Below, piece by piece: positions 19,110 through 29,675 of a stretch of 64,000 nucleotides of DNA. The DNA comes from Henriciella sp. (lineage in GTDB: Bacteria > Pseudomonadota > Alphaproteobacteria > Caulobacterales > Hyphomonadaceae). The stretch covers positions 35,648-99,647 of the forward strand of contig NZ_JAPYPG010000002.1 of NCBI RefSeq assembly GCF_029937755.1, read 5' to 3'. The translations under genes were made by a program, and so were the position numbers. The notes under the pieces were generated by a model. It was not told the DNA's origin and made no database searches. It worked only from the letters and a program-made list of their open reading frames with translations. How positions within the stretch are numbered: the first letter of the stretch is position 1; each line of letters opens with the position of its first letter.

Positions 19110-20236
19110 GGCAACAGTTCACCACCAGTCATTGGCTCACGCACGCTCGTCGTGCCAGGCCAACTGATTGGCAGACGACGCAGGGTCCTGACTGCCAGGA
19201 AGGCGAATGCCTGAGCTTCGATCGAGTCGCCCAGCCAGCCCACGTCCTCAGCCGTCTTCACATCACAGGCGCAACGCTGCTTAAGTTCTCGCACCAGCTG
19301 AGGATTGTGGCGTCCTCCTCCGCACAGGATGATATGGGACGGCTTGTCTTCAAATCCGCGGATCGCATGGGCCACAGCCTCTGCGGAGAACGCCGTAAGC
19401 GTTGCCGCGCCATCTTCAAGTGAAAGCCCTCGCGCTAGATTGGCGTTGAAGTCAAACCTGTCGAGGCTCTTCGGGGGCGCTTCATCAAACCAGGGATGCG
19501 CCATCCATTGCCTCAAGGCGCCCTCGTTAACACGCCCTGCGGCCGCCAGACGACCACCATCATCATGTGTTCCGGCTCCATGTCCTTCGACCCATTCATC
19601 GATAGGACCATTCGCCGGCCCCGTATCAAAAGCGTACAGGCTGCCGTCGCTCTTCCTGTAAGTTATGTTGGCAACGCCGCCGAGATTGAGCACCGCCGCA
19701 CTGTCGCCGGTGCCGAGCCTGCGCAAGAGTGCAGCATGGTAAGCTGGCGCCAGTGGCGCGCCATTGCCGCCTTCGGAAACGTCATGCGAACGGAAATCGA
19801 AGGCCAATGGGATATCCAATTGTCGCCGCAAGGCGCCGGCATCGACCAGCTGAAGCGTCTCCCCTTTCATCCCACGGCCTGGCGCTCTGTGTAGAACCGT
19901 CTGACCATGAACACCCGCAATAACCGGGCTTGGCCCTGACCACTCAGACATGAGCATCTCCCACGCAGCGCCATGCGTGCTGGTCAGGACATTTTTTGCG
20001 TCGTTGAAAACGCGTTCGGGCGGCGCCCCTTGCCAGTTCCATTCGCGGGCCGCAGCGACCGCCTGCTTGAGGATTTCGCGCTCATCCGGTGCATATTTCT
20101 GCTCTGCGACAGGACCGAAATCCAACACATCTACGCCATCAGTGAGAATCAACGCTGCATCGACAGCATCAATGGAAGTGCCAGACATGAAACCTGCCGC
20201 CCATACCGGCTCAAATTCCTCATTCTGTAGGTTCAA
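19106..20236 (-). CDS. anmK: anhydro-N-acetylmuramic acid kinase
   Basis: AnmK phosphorylates and opens 1,6-anhydro-MurNAc recovered from peptidoglycan turnover, giving MurNAc-6-phosphate. The 376-residue length and motifs fit: GFMSGTSIDAVDAALI near the N-terminus (ATP site), HGQTVLHRAPG, NLGGVANITY, DTGPANGPIDEWV and ILCGGGRHNPQLV. The start is a TTG at 20236 with GGGAGAG eight bases upstream; the next ATG would remove part of the N-terminal strand. Its stop is shared tail to tail with the hydrolase (CTAG), and tyrS is divergent upstream. The anmK-tyrS divergent pair is common in alphaproteobacteria. Confidence 0.95.
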   Translation of the reverse strand: MNLQNEEFEPVWAAGFMSGTSIDAVDAALILTDGVDVLDFGPVAEQKYAPDEREILKQAVAAAREWNWQGAPPERVFNDAKNVLTSTHGAAWEMLMSEWSGPSPVIAGVHGQTVLHRAPGRGMKGETLQLVDAGALRRQLDIPLAFDFRSHDVSEGGNGAPLAPAYHAALLRRLGTGDSAAVLNLGGVANITYRKSDGSLYAFDTGPANGPIDEWVEGHGAGTHDDGGRLAAAGRVNEGALRQWMAHPWFDEAPPKSLDRFDFNANLARGLSLEDGAATLTAFSAEAVAHAIRGFEDKPSHIILCGGGRHNPQLVRELKQRCACDVKTAEDVGWLGDSIEAQAFAFLAVRTLRRLPISWPGTTSVREPMTGGELLP

Positions 20237-20286
20237 TCTGTGTCTCTCCCGTGCTAGCTGCGCTCTCCGTTTAGGGAGTCGAGCCG

Positions 20287-21540
20287 ATGAGCCAGTTCAA
20301 ATCTGAGTTTCTTCAAACACTTGAGGAACGCGGATTCACCAAGCAGATTACACATCCTGACGCTCTGGATGAATACTGTGTGTCTGGCACACCCGTAGCC
20401 TATATCGGATTCGACGCGACCGCCGACAGCCTGCACGTTGGCTCGCTGCTTCAAATCATGATGCTTCGTCATCTTCAGCAGTGTGGCGGAAAGCCCATTG
20501 TGCTTATGGGCGGCGGCACGACGAAGATTGGCGACCCGACCGATAAGGAAAAATCCCGCCCGCTTCTCACCAATGAGCAGATCGAGGCGAATATTGCGGG
20601 TATTCGCAAAGCATTCGAACCTTTCCTGACATTCGGCGACGGTCCAACCGATGCCATCATGGTGAACAATGATGATTGGTTGAACAAGCTCGGCTATATT
20701 GAAGTGCTTCGCGAGGTCGGCGTTCATTTCACGATCAATACGATGGTCAAGCAGGATACGGTGGCCCGGCGCCTTGCCAGTGAGCAACCTTACACCTTCC
20801 TCGAGTTCAATTACCTTCTCCTGCAGTCCTACGATTTTCTGGAGCTCTATCGCCGGCACAATTGCCGGCTGCAGCTTGGCGGCTCAGACCAGTGGGGCAA
20901 TATCCTCGGCGGTGTCGATCTCGTCCACAAGGCCGATGGTGGCGATTCCTACGGCCTGACAGCCCACCTCATCACCACCGCGTCAGGCGGAAAGATGGGC
21001 AAGACGGCAGATGGCGCCGTCTGGCTGAATGCGGATCGTCGCTCCCCTTATGAATACTGGCAATTCTGGCGTAATACGGAAGACGCTGATGTCGGGCGCT
21101 TCCTACGGCTCTTCACCGATTTGCCAATCGAAGAGATCCAGGCCCTTGAGCGCCTTCAGGGCGCTGACATCAACAAGGCGAAGATGGCCCTTGCAAATGC
21201 AGCCACCACACTGCTGCATGGTGCAGATGCGGCTGCAGAAGCTGCTCGCGCGGCTGAGGCTGTTTTTGGCGCGGGCACTACGGATGATGCCCTGCCAACC
21301 GCGGAAGTGCCTCTCGCCTCAGTGCGTGATGGCCTCTTGACAGCAGCAGCTTTCACCGAAGCCGGCCTGACACAATCCAACGGGGAAGCACGGCGCTTGA
21401 TCAAGCAGGGCGCGGCCAAAGTGAATGATATTGCGGTGACCGACCAGAATGCCGTTCTGAATGAGAAGGATATTGGCGAGAATGGTGCCATCAAGCTCTC
21501 AGCCGGCAAGAAGCGTCATGCGCTGATCAAGCCTGTCTAG
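20287..21540 (+). CDS. tyrS: tyrosyl-tRNA synthetase
   Basis: This class I synthetase charges tRNA-Tyr. The 417-residue protein has the HIGH-type sequence HVGS in DATADSLHVGSLLQ (about 46-60), the tyrosine-binding GGSDQWGN region, the KMSKS-type KMGKT loop, and a C-terminal S4 RNA-binding domain (SNGEARRLIKQGAAKVND). A GGGAG element lies before the ATG. The stop codon overlaps that of hflX in CTAG. Confidence 0.97.
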   Translation: MSQFKSEFLQTLEERGFTKQITHPDALDEYCVSGTPVAYIGFDATADSLHVGSLLQIMMLRHLQQCGGKPIVLMGGGTTKIGDPTDKEKSRPLLTNEQIEANIAGIRKAFEPFLTFGDGPTDAIMVNNDDWLNKLGYIEVLREVGVHFTINTMVKQDTVARRLASEQPYTFLEFNYLLLQSYDFLELYRRHNCRLQLGGSDQWGNILGGVDLVHKADGGDSYGLTAHLITTASGGKMGKTADGAVWLNADRRSPYEYWQFWRNTEDADVGRFLRLFTDLPIEEIQALERLQGADINKAKMALANAATTLLHGADAAAEAARAAEAVFGAGTTDDALPTAEVPLASVRDGLLTAAAFTEAGLTQSNGEARRLIKQGAAKVNDIAVTDQNAVLNEKDIGENGAIKLSAGKKRHALIKPV

Positions 21541-22877
21541 AATTCCGGCTCAGAAGCGGGCAAGAGAGGAATGGTGCCGAAAGCCCCTTCGAACTGCCCG
21601 CCATACTTCGCACTCAAGCCGACCAGCAACTCCACAGTCCCGTCAGGCAGAAATGTCTCGTCGAGAACGGAACCATGCTCATGCAACCATGCTCGGGCGG
21701 CCCCGTCCTTGGGCTCCAGCTGCACACGATAGGTTTCCAGTTCTTCCCGGATCGAGTGAGCGATCAGGTCCAGAAGCTCGTCCACGCCATCACCGGTCAG
21801 GGCAGAGGTGACCACTGCTGGCGTTTCGCCCAGCCCCGACCGTGCTGACATACGAAGCGTGTCCTGGATGTCCCATGGCAGGAGATCGACCTTGTTCCAT
21901 GCCTCGATGATTGGCGGGAGCGCGTTCCCTGTTTCCTTCTGCAGCCGTGAGAGAACCTTGAGAACTTCAGCCTTCCGGTCTTCATCAAACGCACTGGAGC
22001 GGTCCCGCACATGTATGAGGAGGTCCGCCTCGAGTGTCTCTTCAAGCGTGGCCCGAAAGCTGTCGATCAGGTGGGTCGGAAGATCAGAAATGAAGCCAAC
22101 TGTATCGACCAGCGCAGCATCACCCATGCCCGGCAAATCAAAACGCCGAATGGTCGGATCGAGCGTCGCAAAAGGCATATCACGGGCGAATACATTCGCG
22201 CCGGTTAATCGATTGAATAGTGTGGACTTTCCCGCATTTGTGTAACCAACGAGTGCAATAACTGGAAACCCGGCACTCCGCCGTCCTGAGCGCTGCAGGC
22301 CACGAGTACGCTTGACCTCTTCGAGATCCGACTTCAGGGAATCCAGCTGCCGGTCCAGCATACGACGGTCGGCCTCGAGTTGTGTCTCGCCCGGACCGCT
22401 GAGGAAGCCTCCACCACCACGCTGCCGTTCCAGGTGGGTCCATGTGCGAACCAAGCGTGAGCGCTCATAGGAAAGCCGCGCAAGCTCGACCTGCAATTTA
22501 CCTTCCTTGGTGCGCGCGCGAAGACCAAAAATTTCAAGAATAAGTCCCGTTCGGTCGATGACCTTGCAATTGAGCGACTTTTCGAGATTGCGCTGCTGGA
22601 CCGGGCTCAGCGCTGCGTCAACAACGCACAATGTGCATCCTTCGGCTTCAACATCGGCAGCAAGCCGGTCCAGAATCCCGCCCGAAAGAAGATGCGATGC
22701 ACTGGGTTTGCGAACCTGCTCGGCACGAAGGAATGCCAGGTTGCATCCGAGCGCCTCAACCAGACCCGCTGTTTCTGACAGCCGTTCACGGTCCGGACGT
22801 TCTGCCGGGCTCGTCCAGGGAATAATCACACCGGCGCGGTCTTCAGGCGGTGTGTGGTCAACAAGATCTGAGGTCAA
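21537..22877 (-). CDS. hflX: ribosome-associated GTPase HflX
   Basis: HflX is a GTPase that binds the 50S subunit and rescues stalled or heat-damaged ribosomes. The 446-residue protein has the N-terminal HflX domain, a Gly-rich linker ([19 protein letters not shown]) and the G domain with G1 [13 protein letters not shown]3 DTVGFI and G4 NKVDLL. The start overlaps hfq by four bases (ATGA type), giving the hfq-hflX pair common across proteobacteria. It is the last gene of the long minus-strand series that starts at dusB. Confidence 0.96.
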   Translation of the reverse strand: MTSDLVDHTPPEDRAGVIIPWTSPAERPDRERLSETAGLVEALGCNLAFLRAEQVRKPSASHLLSGGILDRLAADVEAEGCTLCVVDAALSPVQQRNLEKSLNCKVIDRTGLILEIFGLRARTKEGKLQVELARLSYERSRLVRTWTHLERQRGGGGFLSGPGETQLEADRRMLDRQLDSLKSDLEEVKRTRGLQRSGRRSAGFPVIALVGYTNAGKSTLFNRLTGANVFARDMPFATLDPTIRRFDLPGMGDAALVDTVGFISDLPTHLIDSFRATLEETLEADLLIHVRDRSSAFDEDRKAEVLKVLSRLQKETGNALPPIIEAWNKVDLLPWDIQDTLRMSARSGLGETPAVVTSALTGDGVDELLDLIAHSIREELETYRVQLEPKDGAARAWLHEHGSVLDETFLPDGTVELLVGLSAKYGGQFEGAFGTIPLLPASEPEF

Positions 22878-23128
22878 TCAGACTCCGTGTTGTTTTCCTC
22901 ATCGAAAAGTTGCACCGGCGCGCCGGGCGCAATTGTCGAGATGGCATGCTTGTAAACAAGCTGTGGTGGACGACCGTCCCCCCGCAGGAGTACACAGAAG
23001 TTATCGAACCAGGTAACGACGCCTTGCAGTTTGACCCCATTTACCAGGAAGATGGTCAATGGCGTCCGCGATTTTCGTACTGCGTTCAGGAACGTGTCCT
23101 GCAAGTTTTGTTTTTTATCTGAAGACAT
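22874..23128 (-). CDS. hfq: RNA chaperone Hfq
   Basis: Hfq is a hexameric Sm-like protein that pairs small RNAs with mRNAs. The 84-residue protein has the Sm1 region ([20 protein letters not shown]), the Sm2 signature with YKHAIST (Y59-K60-H61), and a short acidic C-terminal tail. The loop between Sm1 and Sm2 reads DGRPPQ (51-56) where typical alphaproteobacterial Hfq has DGHSQ or similar, one residue shorter. hfq is 73 bases behind trkH, so it may have its own promoter, and it is translationally coupled to hflX. Confidence 0.97.
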   Translation of the reverse strand: MSSDKKQNLQDTFLNAVRKSRTPLTIFLVNGVKLQGVVTWFDNFCVLLRGDGRPPQLVYKHAISTIAPGAPVQLFDEENNTESD

Positions 23129-23201
23129 GATCTGAGCCTGTTCGCTATGCGTTTTCGCAGGCGCTATCCGGATTGACTCACCTTGGCAAGCCCCGACAGT
23201 T

Positions 23202-24608
23202 TCAACGCCGCCAAAATGATGCAGTTAAAAGCGGAATGAAGGCAAGAACTTCCAACCTGCCCAAAATCATCCCGAGTATGAGCCAGATTTGTGTCAGTTG
23301 GCGCCCCGGAAGATCCCGAACGTCAATCAGGTGCCCCGCATTTGTCAGACTACCGACCGTATTGGATATGGCGTCCTCAAAACCGGACCCCGTAAATGAG
23401 AAGACCATCAGACCGCCTACACAAGCCATGATGTAGGCAACGAGGTAAACCCAGACACCCATGATGGTGCGGTCAGACTGGATACGGCGCCGGAATTTGA
23501 ATGTCAGAAGTGACTGGCGGTACCCCATTCGCAGAAATTCCTGCCCGACACGCCGGCTGAGCACGTAGAGACGCGCCAGCTTGATCCCCCCAGTCGCCGA
23601 GAGGGCGGCCCCGCCGATAAGCGGTGGCGCGAGCTGCAACGCCAGCGGCAATGCATGCGTTGAAACCGGAGAGACAAGGGCGATGCCGCTGGTCGACACT
23701 GCCGAGATTGCCCAGCCAAGTGAGTTGAAAAGGCTGAGCCCACAAATCATTGCGAGAATGGCGAAGCCTGCGATGGCCGCTACGAAAGTGCCGAGCTCGG
23801 GGTCCCGGAGCCAGTTGCGGTAATGACCCGTCGCCATCTGAAGCAGAACAAACAAACCAAGGGACCCAAGAACAAGTCCAACAACCAGGCCGATAGAGCG
23901 GGCTTCGCGTGTGACATCCTGCTGGTGCCCTGATGGATCGGCAAGCCCAGTGCTAAACGCGCTAATCGCATCAAGCAGGGCCGTGTGACCCGGTATGCCC
24001 CCGATAACTTCGATTGCGAAGACGATCAGCACGCAGATCGCCGCGACGATCATCGTCATACGAAGAACGCGCGGGATCGAATCAAAGAAACTGCGATCCG
24101 AGAGACTGAAGAGATAGGTCCTGTGAATTCCCGGACCGTCAAGGTTCAGGGCAGCCAACACGGTGGCCGCGAATGTGATCGTCGCAATCGCGCCGAACAG
24201 ATTGAGTATAGCCCTCCAGAGAATAAGCGATGCCGGCCAGTCAATCCTGTCGGGATAAAAGCCTGAATGCCCTGTTGTCGTGATGCAGGAAACGGCTTCA
24301 TGAACGGCCGTAATAATACTGGCGTTTGCGACACCCATGAGAAACGGGGGGGCACAGACGATTGGCATCGCAAACCAGAACATTACCATGAAGGCAAGGC
24401 CATCCGACGGTTGTGCCCTGCGGCGAGGCACGCCCGTCAACACAAATGCGGCAATCGCTACAGTCGCCATGACAACGGCTGTTGTCACGAACACCATCAG
24501 CTGGGATGTTTCCCCGCCGATCAGCGCCGCCAGCGCACACAACAGCATTGCGGCGCAGAACAACAGCGTGCTCATCGCCAGCATCCGTATGATTGCAGCA
24601 AAGTTCAT
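23202..24608 (-). CDS. trkH: TrkH-type potassium transporter
   Basis: This is the membrane subunit of the Trk potassium uptake system, an SKT-superfamily channel with four M1-P-M2 repeats. The 468-residue protein shows about ten membrane helices. Pore-loop sequences with the conserved glycine are [26 protein letters not shown] and [10 protein letters not shown]. It lies 33 bases downstream of trkA on the same strand, so gating and pore subunits are co-transcribed. The family assignment is firm; TrkH versus TrkG/KtrB subtype rests on length and the TrkA partner. Confidence 0.93.
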   Translation of the reverse strand: MNFAAIIRMLAMSTLLFCAAMLLCALAALIGGETSQLMVFVTTAVVMATVAIAAFVLTGVPRRRAQPSDGLAFMVMFWFAMPIVCAPPFLMGVANASIITAVHEAVSCITTTGHSGFYPDRIDWPASLILWRAILNLFGAIATITFAATVLAALNLDGPGIHRTYLFSLSDRSFFDSIPRVLRMTMIVAAICVLIVFAIEVIGGIPGHTALLDAISAFSTGLADPSGHQQDVTREARSIGLVVGLVLGSLGLFVLLQMATGHYRNWLRDPELGTFVAAIAGFAILAMICGLSLFNSLGWAISAVSTSGIALVSPVSTHALPLALQLAPPLIGGAALSATGGIKLARLYVLSRRVGQEFLRMGYRQSLLTFKFRRRIQSDRTIMGVWVYLVAYIMACVGGLMVFSFTGSGFEDAISNTVGSLTNAGHLIDVRDLPGRQLTQIWLILGMILGRLEVLAFIPLLTASFWRR

Positions 24609-24641
24609 GGTTTTCGAATCCGGCCTTCTTTGGCTGGCTAC

Positions 24642-26015
24642 CTAGAAGAAATCTGCGCTGACACGGAAAAACTGTTCGACCTTGTTCGTCGCCGACTGTT
24701 CGTAAAACAAGAGCACATGGTCATTTGCCCGCGGGCGTACATCCTGATCAGCAAAAATCACTTCATTCTCGCGCAGGATCGCCGCGGCCGTGATACCTTT
24801 AGGGAGATCATCATAGCCAATTGACTTGCCAATCAGTGGGGACGTTTCAAGCGTGACCCCTTCGGCAATTTCCGCAGCGCCGTCTTCCAGCGATTGCAGG
24901 GCCAGAATCCGCCCCCTGCGCATCTTCATGAGGATCCTGGAGACCGTCAGGGCTTTCGGATCCAGCACCGCATCCACCCCCATCTCTCGGGCCAACTGCG
25001 CCAGTTCAGGCGCATTGACAAGCGCGAGCGATCGTTTCGCCCCCATCTGCTTGGCCAGCTTTGAAATCAGGATGTTGGCCTTGTCGTCATGCGTGGTTGC
25101 AATCACGAGATCGGCAGTTGGTGCATCTGCTTCTTCAAGGATGGTCCTGTTCAGGCCGTCACCATGGATCACAATCGTCCGGTTGAGCTCGGAAACCGCT
25201 CTCTCAGCCTGCTCAATGCTGAACTCGATGACCCTCACGCGCACATCTGACTGCTTTTCAAGGCCACCCGCCACATAGAGTCCGACATTGCCGCCACCCA
25301 CGACAACAACCCGGCGCATCTCGGCTTCGGGGCGGTTAAAGATGCTGTTCAGCCGATGAGCATGAGACTTCAATACGGCTACATAGGCAGTATCACCAAC
25401 CTTGAGATGGTCGTTCCCTCGCGGAGCGAAGACCGTTCCGGCCCGGCTGATACCAACGACCCGAGCCCTCAGACTGGGAAAGAGATCCTGTATCTGATCC
25501 AAGGCCGTATCCAATACCGGGCTGTCTGCCTGGACTTCCAGGCCGATGAGCTGAACGTCGCTCCGGCCGAAATTCACGCTCATCATGGCGCCCGGCGTCT
25601 TGAACCGTTGCAGGATGGCATCGCCGACCTCGATCTCTGGCGAGATGACAAGATCAATGCCCAGCCCCTCCCGGGAAAAGAGCGAGCGCCATCCCGGCTC
25701 CATGTATTGCTGGGCCCGAACCCGCGCGATCTTTGTGGGAACAGAGAAAAGCGTATCTGCAACCTGGCAGATCACCATGTTGATCTCGTCGGAATAGGTC
25801 ACTGCGATAATCATATCGCAGGTCTCCCCCCCGGCTGCCTTCAGCACTTCCGGGTGCCCGGCATGACCCTGCAAACCGCGCACATCGAGTTCAGTCTGCA
25901 CGAGATCAATCAGGCGCGCATCCTGGTCTATCATGATGATATTGTGGTTCTCACGGGCCAGACGACGGGCAATGCCCTGCCCGACCCGGCCAGCACCACA
26001 GATGATTACGTGCAT
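24642..26015 (-). CDS. trkA: Trk system potassium uptake protein TrkA
   Basis: TrkA is the cytosolic NAD(H)/nucleotide-binding gating ring of the Trk transporter. The 457-residue protein has two tandem halves, each an RCK_N Rossmann domain (MHVIICGAGRVGQGIA at 1-16; VVVGGGNVGLYVAGGL near 237) followed by an RCK_C domain (about 140-220 and 370-450). It starts three bases after ntrX, a position conserved in alphaproteobacteria, and is followed by trkH. Confidence 0.96.
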   Translation of the reverse strand: MHVIICGAGRVGQGIARRLARENHNIIMIDQDARLIDLVQTELDVRGLQGHAGHPEVLKAAGGETCDMIIAVTYSDEINMVICQVADTLFSVPTKIARVRAQQYMEPGWRSLFSREGLGIDLVISPEIEVGDAILQRFKTPGAMMSVNFGRSDVQLIGLEVQADSPVLDTALDQIQDLFPSLRARVVGISRAGTVFAPRGNDHLKVGDTAYVAVLKSHAHRLNSIFNRPEAEMRRVVVVGGGNVGLYVAGGLEKQSDVRVRVIEFSIEQAERAVSELNRTIVIHGDGLNRTILEEADAPTADLVIATTHDDKANILISKLAKQMGAKRSLALVNAPELAQLAREMGVDAVLDPKALTVSRILMKMRRGRILALQSLEDGAAEIAEGVTLETSPLIGKSIGYDDLPKGITAAAILRENEVIFADQDVRPRANDHVLLFYEQSATNKVEQFFRVSADFF

Positions 26016-26018
26016 GAA

Positions 26019-27407
26019 TCAGGCTTCCGAACGATTTGCGGAGGCGTTTACACCAAGAGCCTTCAATTTTCTATGAAGCGCGGAGCGCTCCATGCCAATG
26101 AACTCGGCTGTCCTCGAGATATTGCCATCGAAGCGGGTGATCTGAAGCGTCAGATATTCCCGCTCAAACTGCTCGCGAGCATCACGCAAGGAAAGTCCAA
26201 CGAGTTCGGCAGATGCTGATGGCCCCTGCTCTCCGCTTAAGGCCTGGCGGTCCTGCGGCAGCTCATCCACCGATATGGGGCGTTTTGCATCATTCGGCGA
26301 CAGGATCAGGATGCGTTCGACGAGGTTCTTCAGTTGCCGCACATTGCCCGGCCAATCCATGGATTGAAGAACAGCGATTGCTTCTGAAGAGAATTGCCTT
26401 GCATTGAGCCCTGAACTGTCAGCGATCCTGGCGGTGAAGTGCTCGACCAGCGCAGGAATGTCATCGCGCCGCTCTGCCAGTGAAGGAACTTTGATAGGCA
26501 CCACATTCAGCCGGTAATACAGGTCTTCTCGAAACCGTTTCGCTTCGATCTCACCCTTGATGTCTTTCGTCGAAGCGGACATCACCCGCACATCGACACG
26601 GACATCTGACTTGCCGCCTACGCGTTGGAAGCGCTGCTCCGTGAGCACCCTCAAAATCTTGTTCTGCGTCCCGAGGGGCATGTCAGCAACCTCGTCCAGA
26701 AGTAGGGTGCCGTCATGAGCCTTCTCGAACAGACCTATCCGCCGCGGTCGGCCCTCATTATCTTCCTCGCCAAAGAGTTCCTGCTCCATCCGGTCGGGTG
26801 CGATATTCGCTGCACTGACCACGACGAACGGTCCATTTTGTCGGTTCGAGTGGGCGTGGATGAGACGCGCCGTAAGTTCCTTGCCAGCACCAGCCGGACC
26901 AACAATCATCACCCTGGAATTGGTCGGCCCCACTTTACCAATCGAGCTTCGCAGGGTGGTCGCGGCCGCGCTTGAACCAATCCAGTCATCACTGCTGACC
27001 AGCATTGTCTTGAGCGACGCATTTTCGCGCTTGAGGGCCGTGGATTCGAGCGCGCGCTCGACAAGGTGGATCAGCCGGTCGGCCTTGAACGGCTTTTCGA
27101 TAAAATCATAAGCGCCCCGGCGGATAGCTGCGACCGCCGTTTCAATATTACCATGACCGCTGATAACGATCACTGGAATAAGCGGGTCGATGGACTTCAG
27201 ATACTTCAGCAGCGACAGACCATCCATATCACTGCCCTGCAGCCAGACATCCAGGATGACGAGGCCGGGCGCTCGCATCCTGACCTCTTCAAGCGCTTTC
27301 TCGGCAGTCGCTGCACTGCGAACCGAATAGTCTTCATCCTCAAGGACGCCCGCGATCAGATCGCGAATATCGGGTTCATCATCCACAATGAGAACGTCAT
27401 TGGTCAT
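26019..27407 (-). CDS. ntrX: NtrX response regulator lacking the GAFTGA loop
   Basis: NtrX is the partner of the NtrY membrane kinase; in alphaproteobacteria the pair responds to nitrogen and redox or oxygen state. The 462-residue protein has a receiver domain (phospho-acceptor D53), an AAA+ domain with Walker A GPAGAGKE (170-177) and Walker B LLLDEV (about 235-240), and a C-terminal Fis-type HTH. Between LFG (211-213) and Walker B the sigma-54 contact loop GAFTGA is absent and replaced by EEDNEGRPRRIG, so direct sigma-54 activation is unlikely. It overlaps ntrY by one base. Confidence 0.95.
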   Translation of the reverse strand: MTNDVLIVDDEPDIRDLIAGVLEDEDYSVRSAATAEKALEEVRMRAPGLVILDVWLQGSDMDGLSLLKYLKSIDPLIPVIVISGHGNIETAVAAIRRGAYDFIEKPFKADRLIHLVERALESTALKRENASLKTMLVSSDDWIGSSAAATTLRSSIGKVGPTNSRVMIVGPAGAGKELTARLIHAHSNRQNGPFVVVSAANIAPDRMEQELFGEEDNEGRPRRIGLFEKAHDGTLLLDEVADMPLGTQNKILRVLTEQRFQRVGGKSDVRVDVRVMSASTKDIKGEIEAKRFREDLYYRLNVVPIKVPSLAERRDDIPALVEHFTARIADSSGLNARQFSSEAIAVLQSMDWPGNVRQLKNLVERILILSPNDAKRPISVDELPQDRQALSGEQGPSASAELVGLSLRDAREQFEREYLTLQITRFDGNISRTAEFIGMERSALHRKLKALGVNASANRSEA

Positions 27408-29599
27408 TAGTGGGCCTCCACACTCTCTACTTCACCCATCGACACAAGATCACTTTGTTTGGGCAACAATATTCTCACGCGCGCTCCCTGAAGTCCGTCA
27501 GGCCGGCCTTCCAGCGCAATAGAGCCGCCATGATCCATGATCACCCGGTTCACGATTGCCAGGCCAAGCCCTGTTCCCTTTTCGCGCGTCGTCACATAGG
27601 GCTCCAAAAGGCGGTCACGGGCTGCCTCTGGAAAACCGGGGCCATTGTCCTCGATGACGATCTCGACATTGTCGCCCAGATCCTCGGTCGAGATCTCTAT
27701 CAGTCCGTGCGTTTCCGCACCGGGTGGCAATCTGTCGATCGCTTCGGCCGCATTCTTCACGATATTCCCTATGGCTTGCGCAAGGAGGCGTTCATCCCCC
27801 TGCACGATCAGAGGGGTATGCGTATGATTGGCTTCAACCCGTATTTCCGGACTGACCACATGCTGGGCGAAGCCTGTCTCGTCTAGCAGGGAGGCAAGGT
27901 TGAACTGTTTAAGCGTCGGCTTCGGCATACGAGCAAAGCCTGAGAATTCCTCAACCATCCGGCCAATGTCGTTCACCTGGCGTAAAATCGTATCGGTACA
28001 ACGCTCAAAGACGACATCGTCTTCAGGGATGTACTTCGTGTAGCGACGTCTCAACCGCTCTGCCGACAACTGGATGGGCGTCAGAGGATTTCGGATTTCG
28101 TGTGCAATCCTGCGAGCGACATCCCGCCACGCCAGCTGACGCTGCGCATTCACAAGCCGCGTCGCGTCATCGAAAGTCAGAACAAGACCGCCAGTAGTAT
28201 CCTTCGCCACCTTCAGCCGGAAATGCCGGTGGCCGTTTGCTTCACTCACGTCTAGAGAGGCATCAATTGGATGGCCGGTCGATAATGCATCCGCCGTATA
28301 TCGCTCAAAAGCTGGCGCCACCTGACTAAGCGCTTGCCCCTCCAAAGGCTCATCGAGTCCAAGAAGCTTCTGCGCGGACGGATTGGCAAGTGTAACCCTG
28401 AACTCATCATCTACACGGATTACACCGGCACTCACTTCCTCCAGCAGGGTTTCCAGGAAGAGACGGCGATCTTCTGCCTCCTCGCGTGCTGAGATAAGCG
28501 CTGAGCGCTGCCCCCCCAGCTGCTCGGTCATAACATTGAAGGACCGTGTCAGCGCTCGAACCTCATCCTTACTGCTGGGCAACGGAACGCGGACATCCAG
28601 ATTGCCATCCCGCACGGATTGGGCGGCATAAGCCAGCCTCCCAATCGGACCCGTGATGCGGCTGGCCGCCTCCAGGGCAAGGCGCACGGCCAGAAGCAGC
28701 ACAAGCGCCACAATCTGCCCGTAGGCCACGACAAAGAGCGTCTGCGAGCGTGAACTCAACTGACGCGCTGCCCTATATTCTTCCAGGGCCTGCTCAGCCC
28801 TGCGCAGTCGAGCGAAAGCGTCACGATCGAGAGGCTTGGCGAGATAAAGATAGGCGTCATCCATACCGTCCAGACGGATCAGTGAACTCGCGAAGCCCTC
28901 GCTCTCCTGAAGCGACAGGATCACTTCATCGGCGTCCGCTTCATTGAACATTTCGTTCGTGGGCTTTCGAAAGTAGCCGCTTCCTCCAGCATTTTCACCA
29001 ATGGCGAGCGGAATGCCATTACGGTCGATAACGTAGGCTGCGGGCATGTTCCGGACATATGCCTGAATGCCAAGATAGGAGGAGAAGCGCTCGGGGTCTT
29101 CAGTAAGTCCTTCAAGAGCATTGTTGACGTCCGTCGCCATGAGCCGTGTGTCCTCTTCGAGAACGTCACTGAACTCCTGGACATTCTCCTGAGCAACAGC
29201 CGCCGTTTGCTCCACAAGTGTTACGATCCGCTCGCCGAACCATGTATCGAAGCCCCGCGAAATTGCAGCCCAGAGAAAAAGAGACACGACCAGAGCCGGG
29301 ATTGCAGCGGAAAGCCCGAATAGCAGAAGAAAACGACGCGCGAGGCGCTCGCCGCCCTCACCCCTCTTGTCGTTCCGAGTCCCTATGTAACGCTGGATGA
29401 TAATCAGCGCGAGAACGCCGATAATCGCGGTATTCAGGATAAGGAGAACCTGGACATCCCGGCTGACCGGGTCGATCGGATCCATATCCGAGACGGCAAC
29501 AAAGGTAACAGTCACAGCAAGAAAGGCGGCAATCAGAAAAAGCCACTGGAAGAGAGTCCAGCCCGACTGGGCGTTATTCGACTTCAGGAACCCGACCAA
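27407..29599 (-). CDS. ntrY: NtrY membrane sensor histidine kinase
   Basis: The 730-residue kinase has about three N-terminal membrane helices (20-110), a periplasmic sensor region, a further helix near 290-310, then HAMP, PAS (about 375-470), HisKA and HATPase domains. The phospho-accepting histidine is in RRIAHEIRNPLTPIQ; the N box reads NIVKNAAEAI, G boxes are EDNGPGF and GTGLGLAI. It is followed by ntrX with a one-base overlap and lies 76 bases behind ntrC, which may allow a separate ntrYX promoter. Confidence 0.95.
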   Translation of the reverse strand: MVGFLKSNNAQSGWTLFQWLFLIAAFLAVTVTFVAVSDMDPIDPVSRDVQVLLILNTAIIGVLALIIIQRYIGTRNDKRGEGGERLARRFLLLFGLSAAIPALVVSLFLWAAISRGFDTWFGERIVTLVEQTAAVAQENVQEFSDVLEEDTRLMATDVNNALEGLTEDPERFSSYLGIQAYVRNMPAAYVIDRNGIPLAIGENAGGSGYFRKPTNEMFNEADADEVILSLQESEGFASSLIRLDGMDDAYLYLAKPLDRDAFARLRRAEQALEEYRAARQLSSRSQTLFVVAYGQIVALVLLLAVRLALEAASRITGPIGRLAYAAQSVRDGNLDVRVPLPSSKDEVRALTRSFNVMTEQLGGQRSALISAREEAEDRRLFLETLLEEVSAGVIRVDDEFRVTLANPSAQKLLGLDEPLEGQALSQVAPAFERYTADALSTGHPIDASLDVSEANGHRHFRLKVAKDTTGGLVLTFDDATRLVNAQRQLAWRDVARRIAHEIRNPLTPIQLSAERLRRRYTKYIPEDDVVFERCTDTILRQVNDIGRMVEEFSGFARMPKPTLKQFNLASLLDETGFAQHVVSPEIRVEANHTHTPLIVQGDERLLAQAIGNIVKNAAEAIDRLPPGAETHGLIEISTEDLGDNVEIVIEDNGPGFPEAARDRLLEPYVTTREKGTGLGLAIVNRVIMDHGGSIALEGRPDGLQGARVRILLPKQSDLVSMGEVESVEAH

Positions 29600-29675
29600 A
29601 CTTTACCCTCGCACGACCACCTGTGCCCAGGCTGCAACACTGAGGATTTAGAGCAACAGTTTGCCGTCAGGTCAA

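Noticed and set aside
25356..26219. 287-codon plus-strand frame opposite trkA and ntrX
   Set aside because: It is antisense to two well-supported genes and has no conserved motif.
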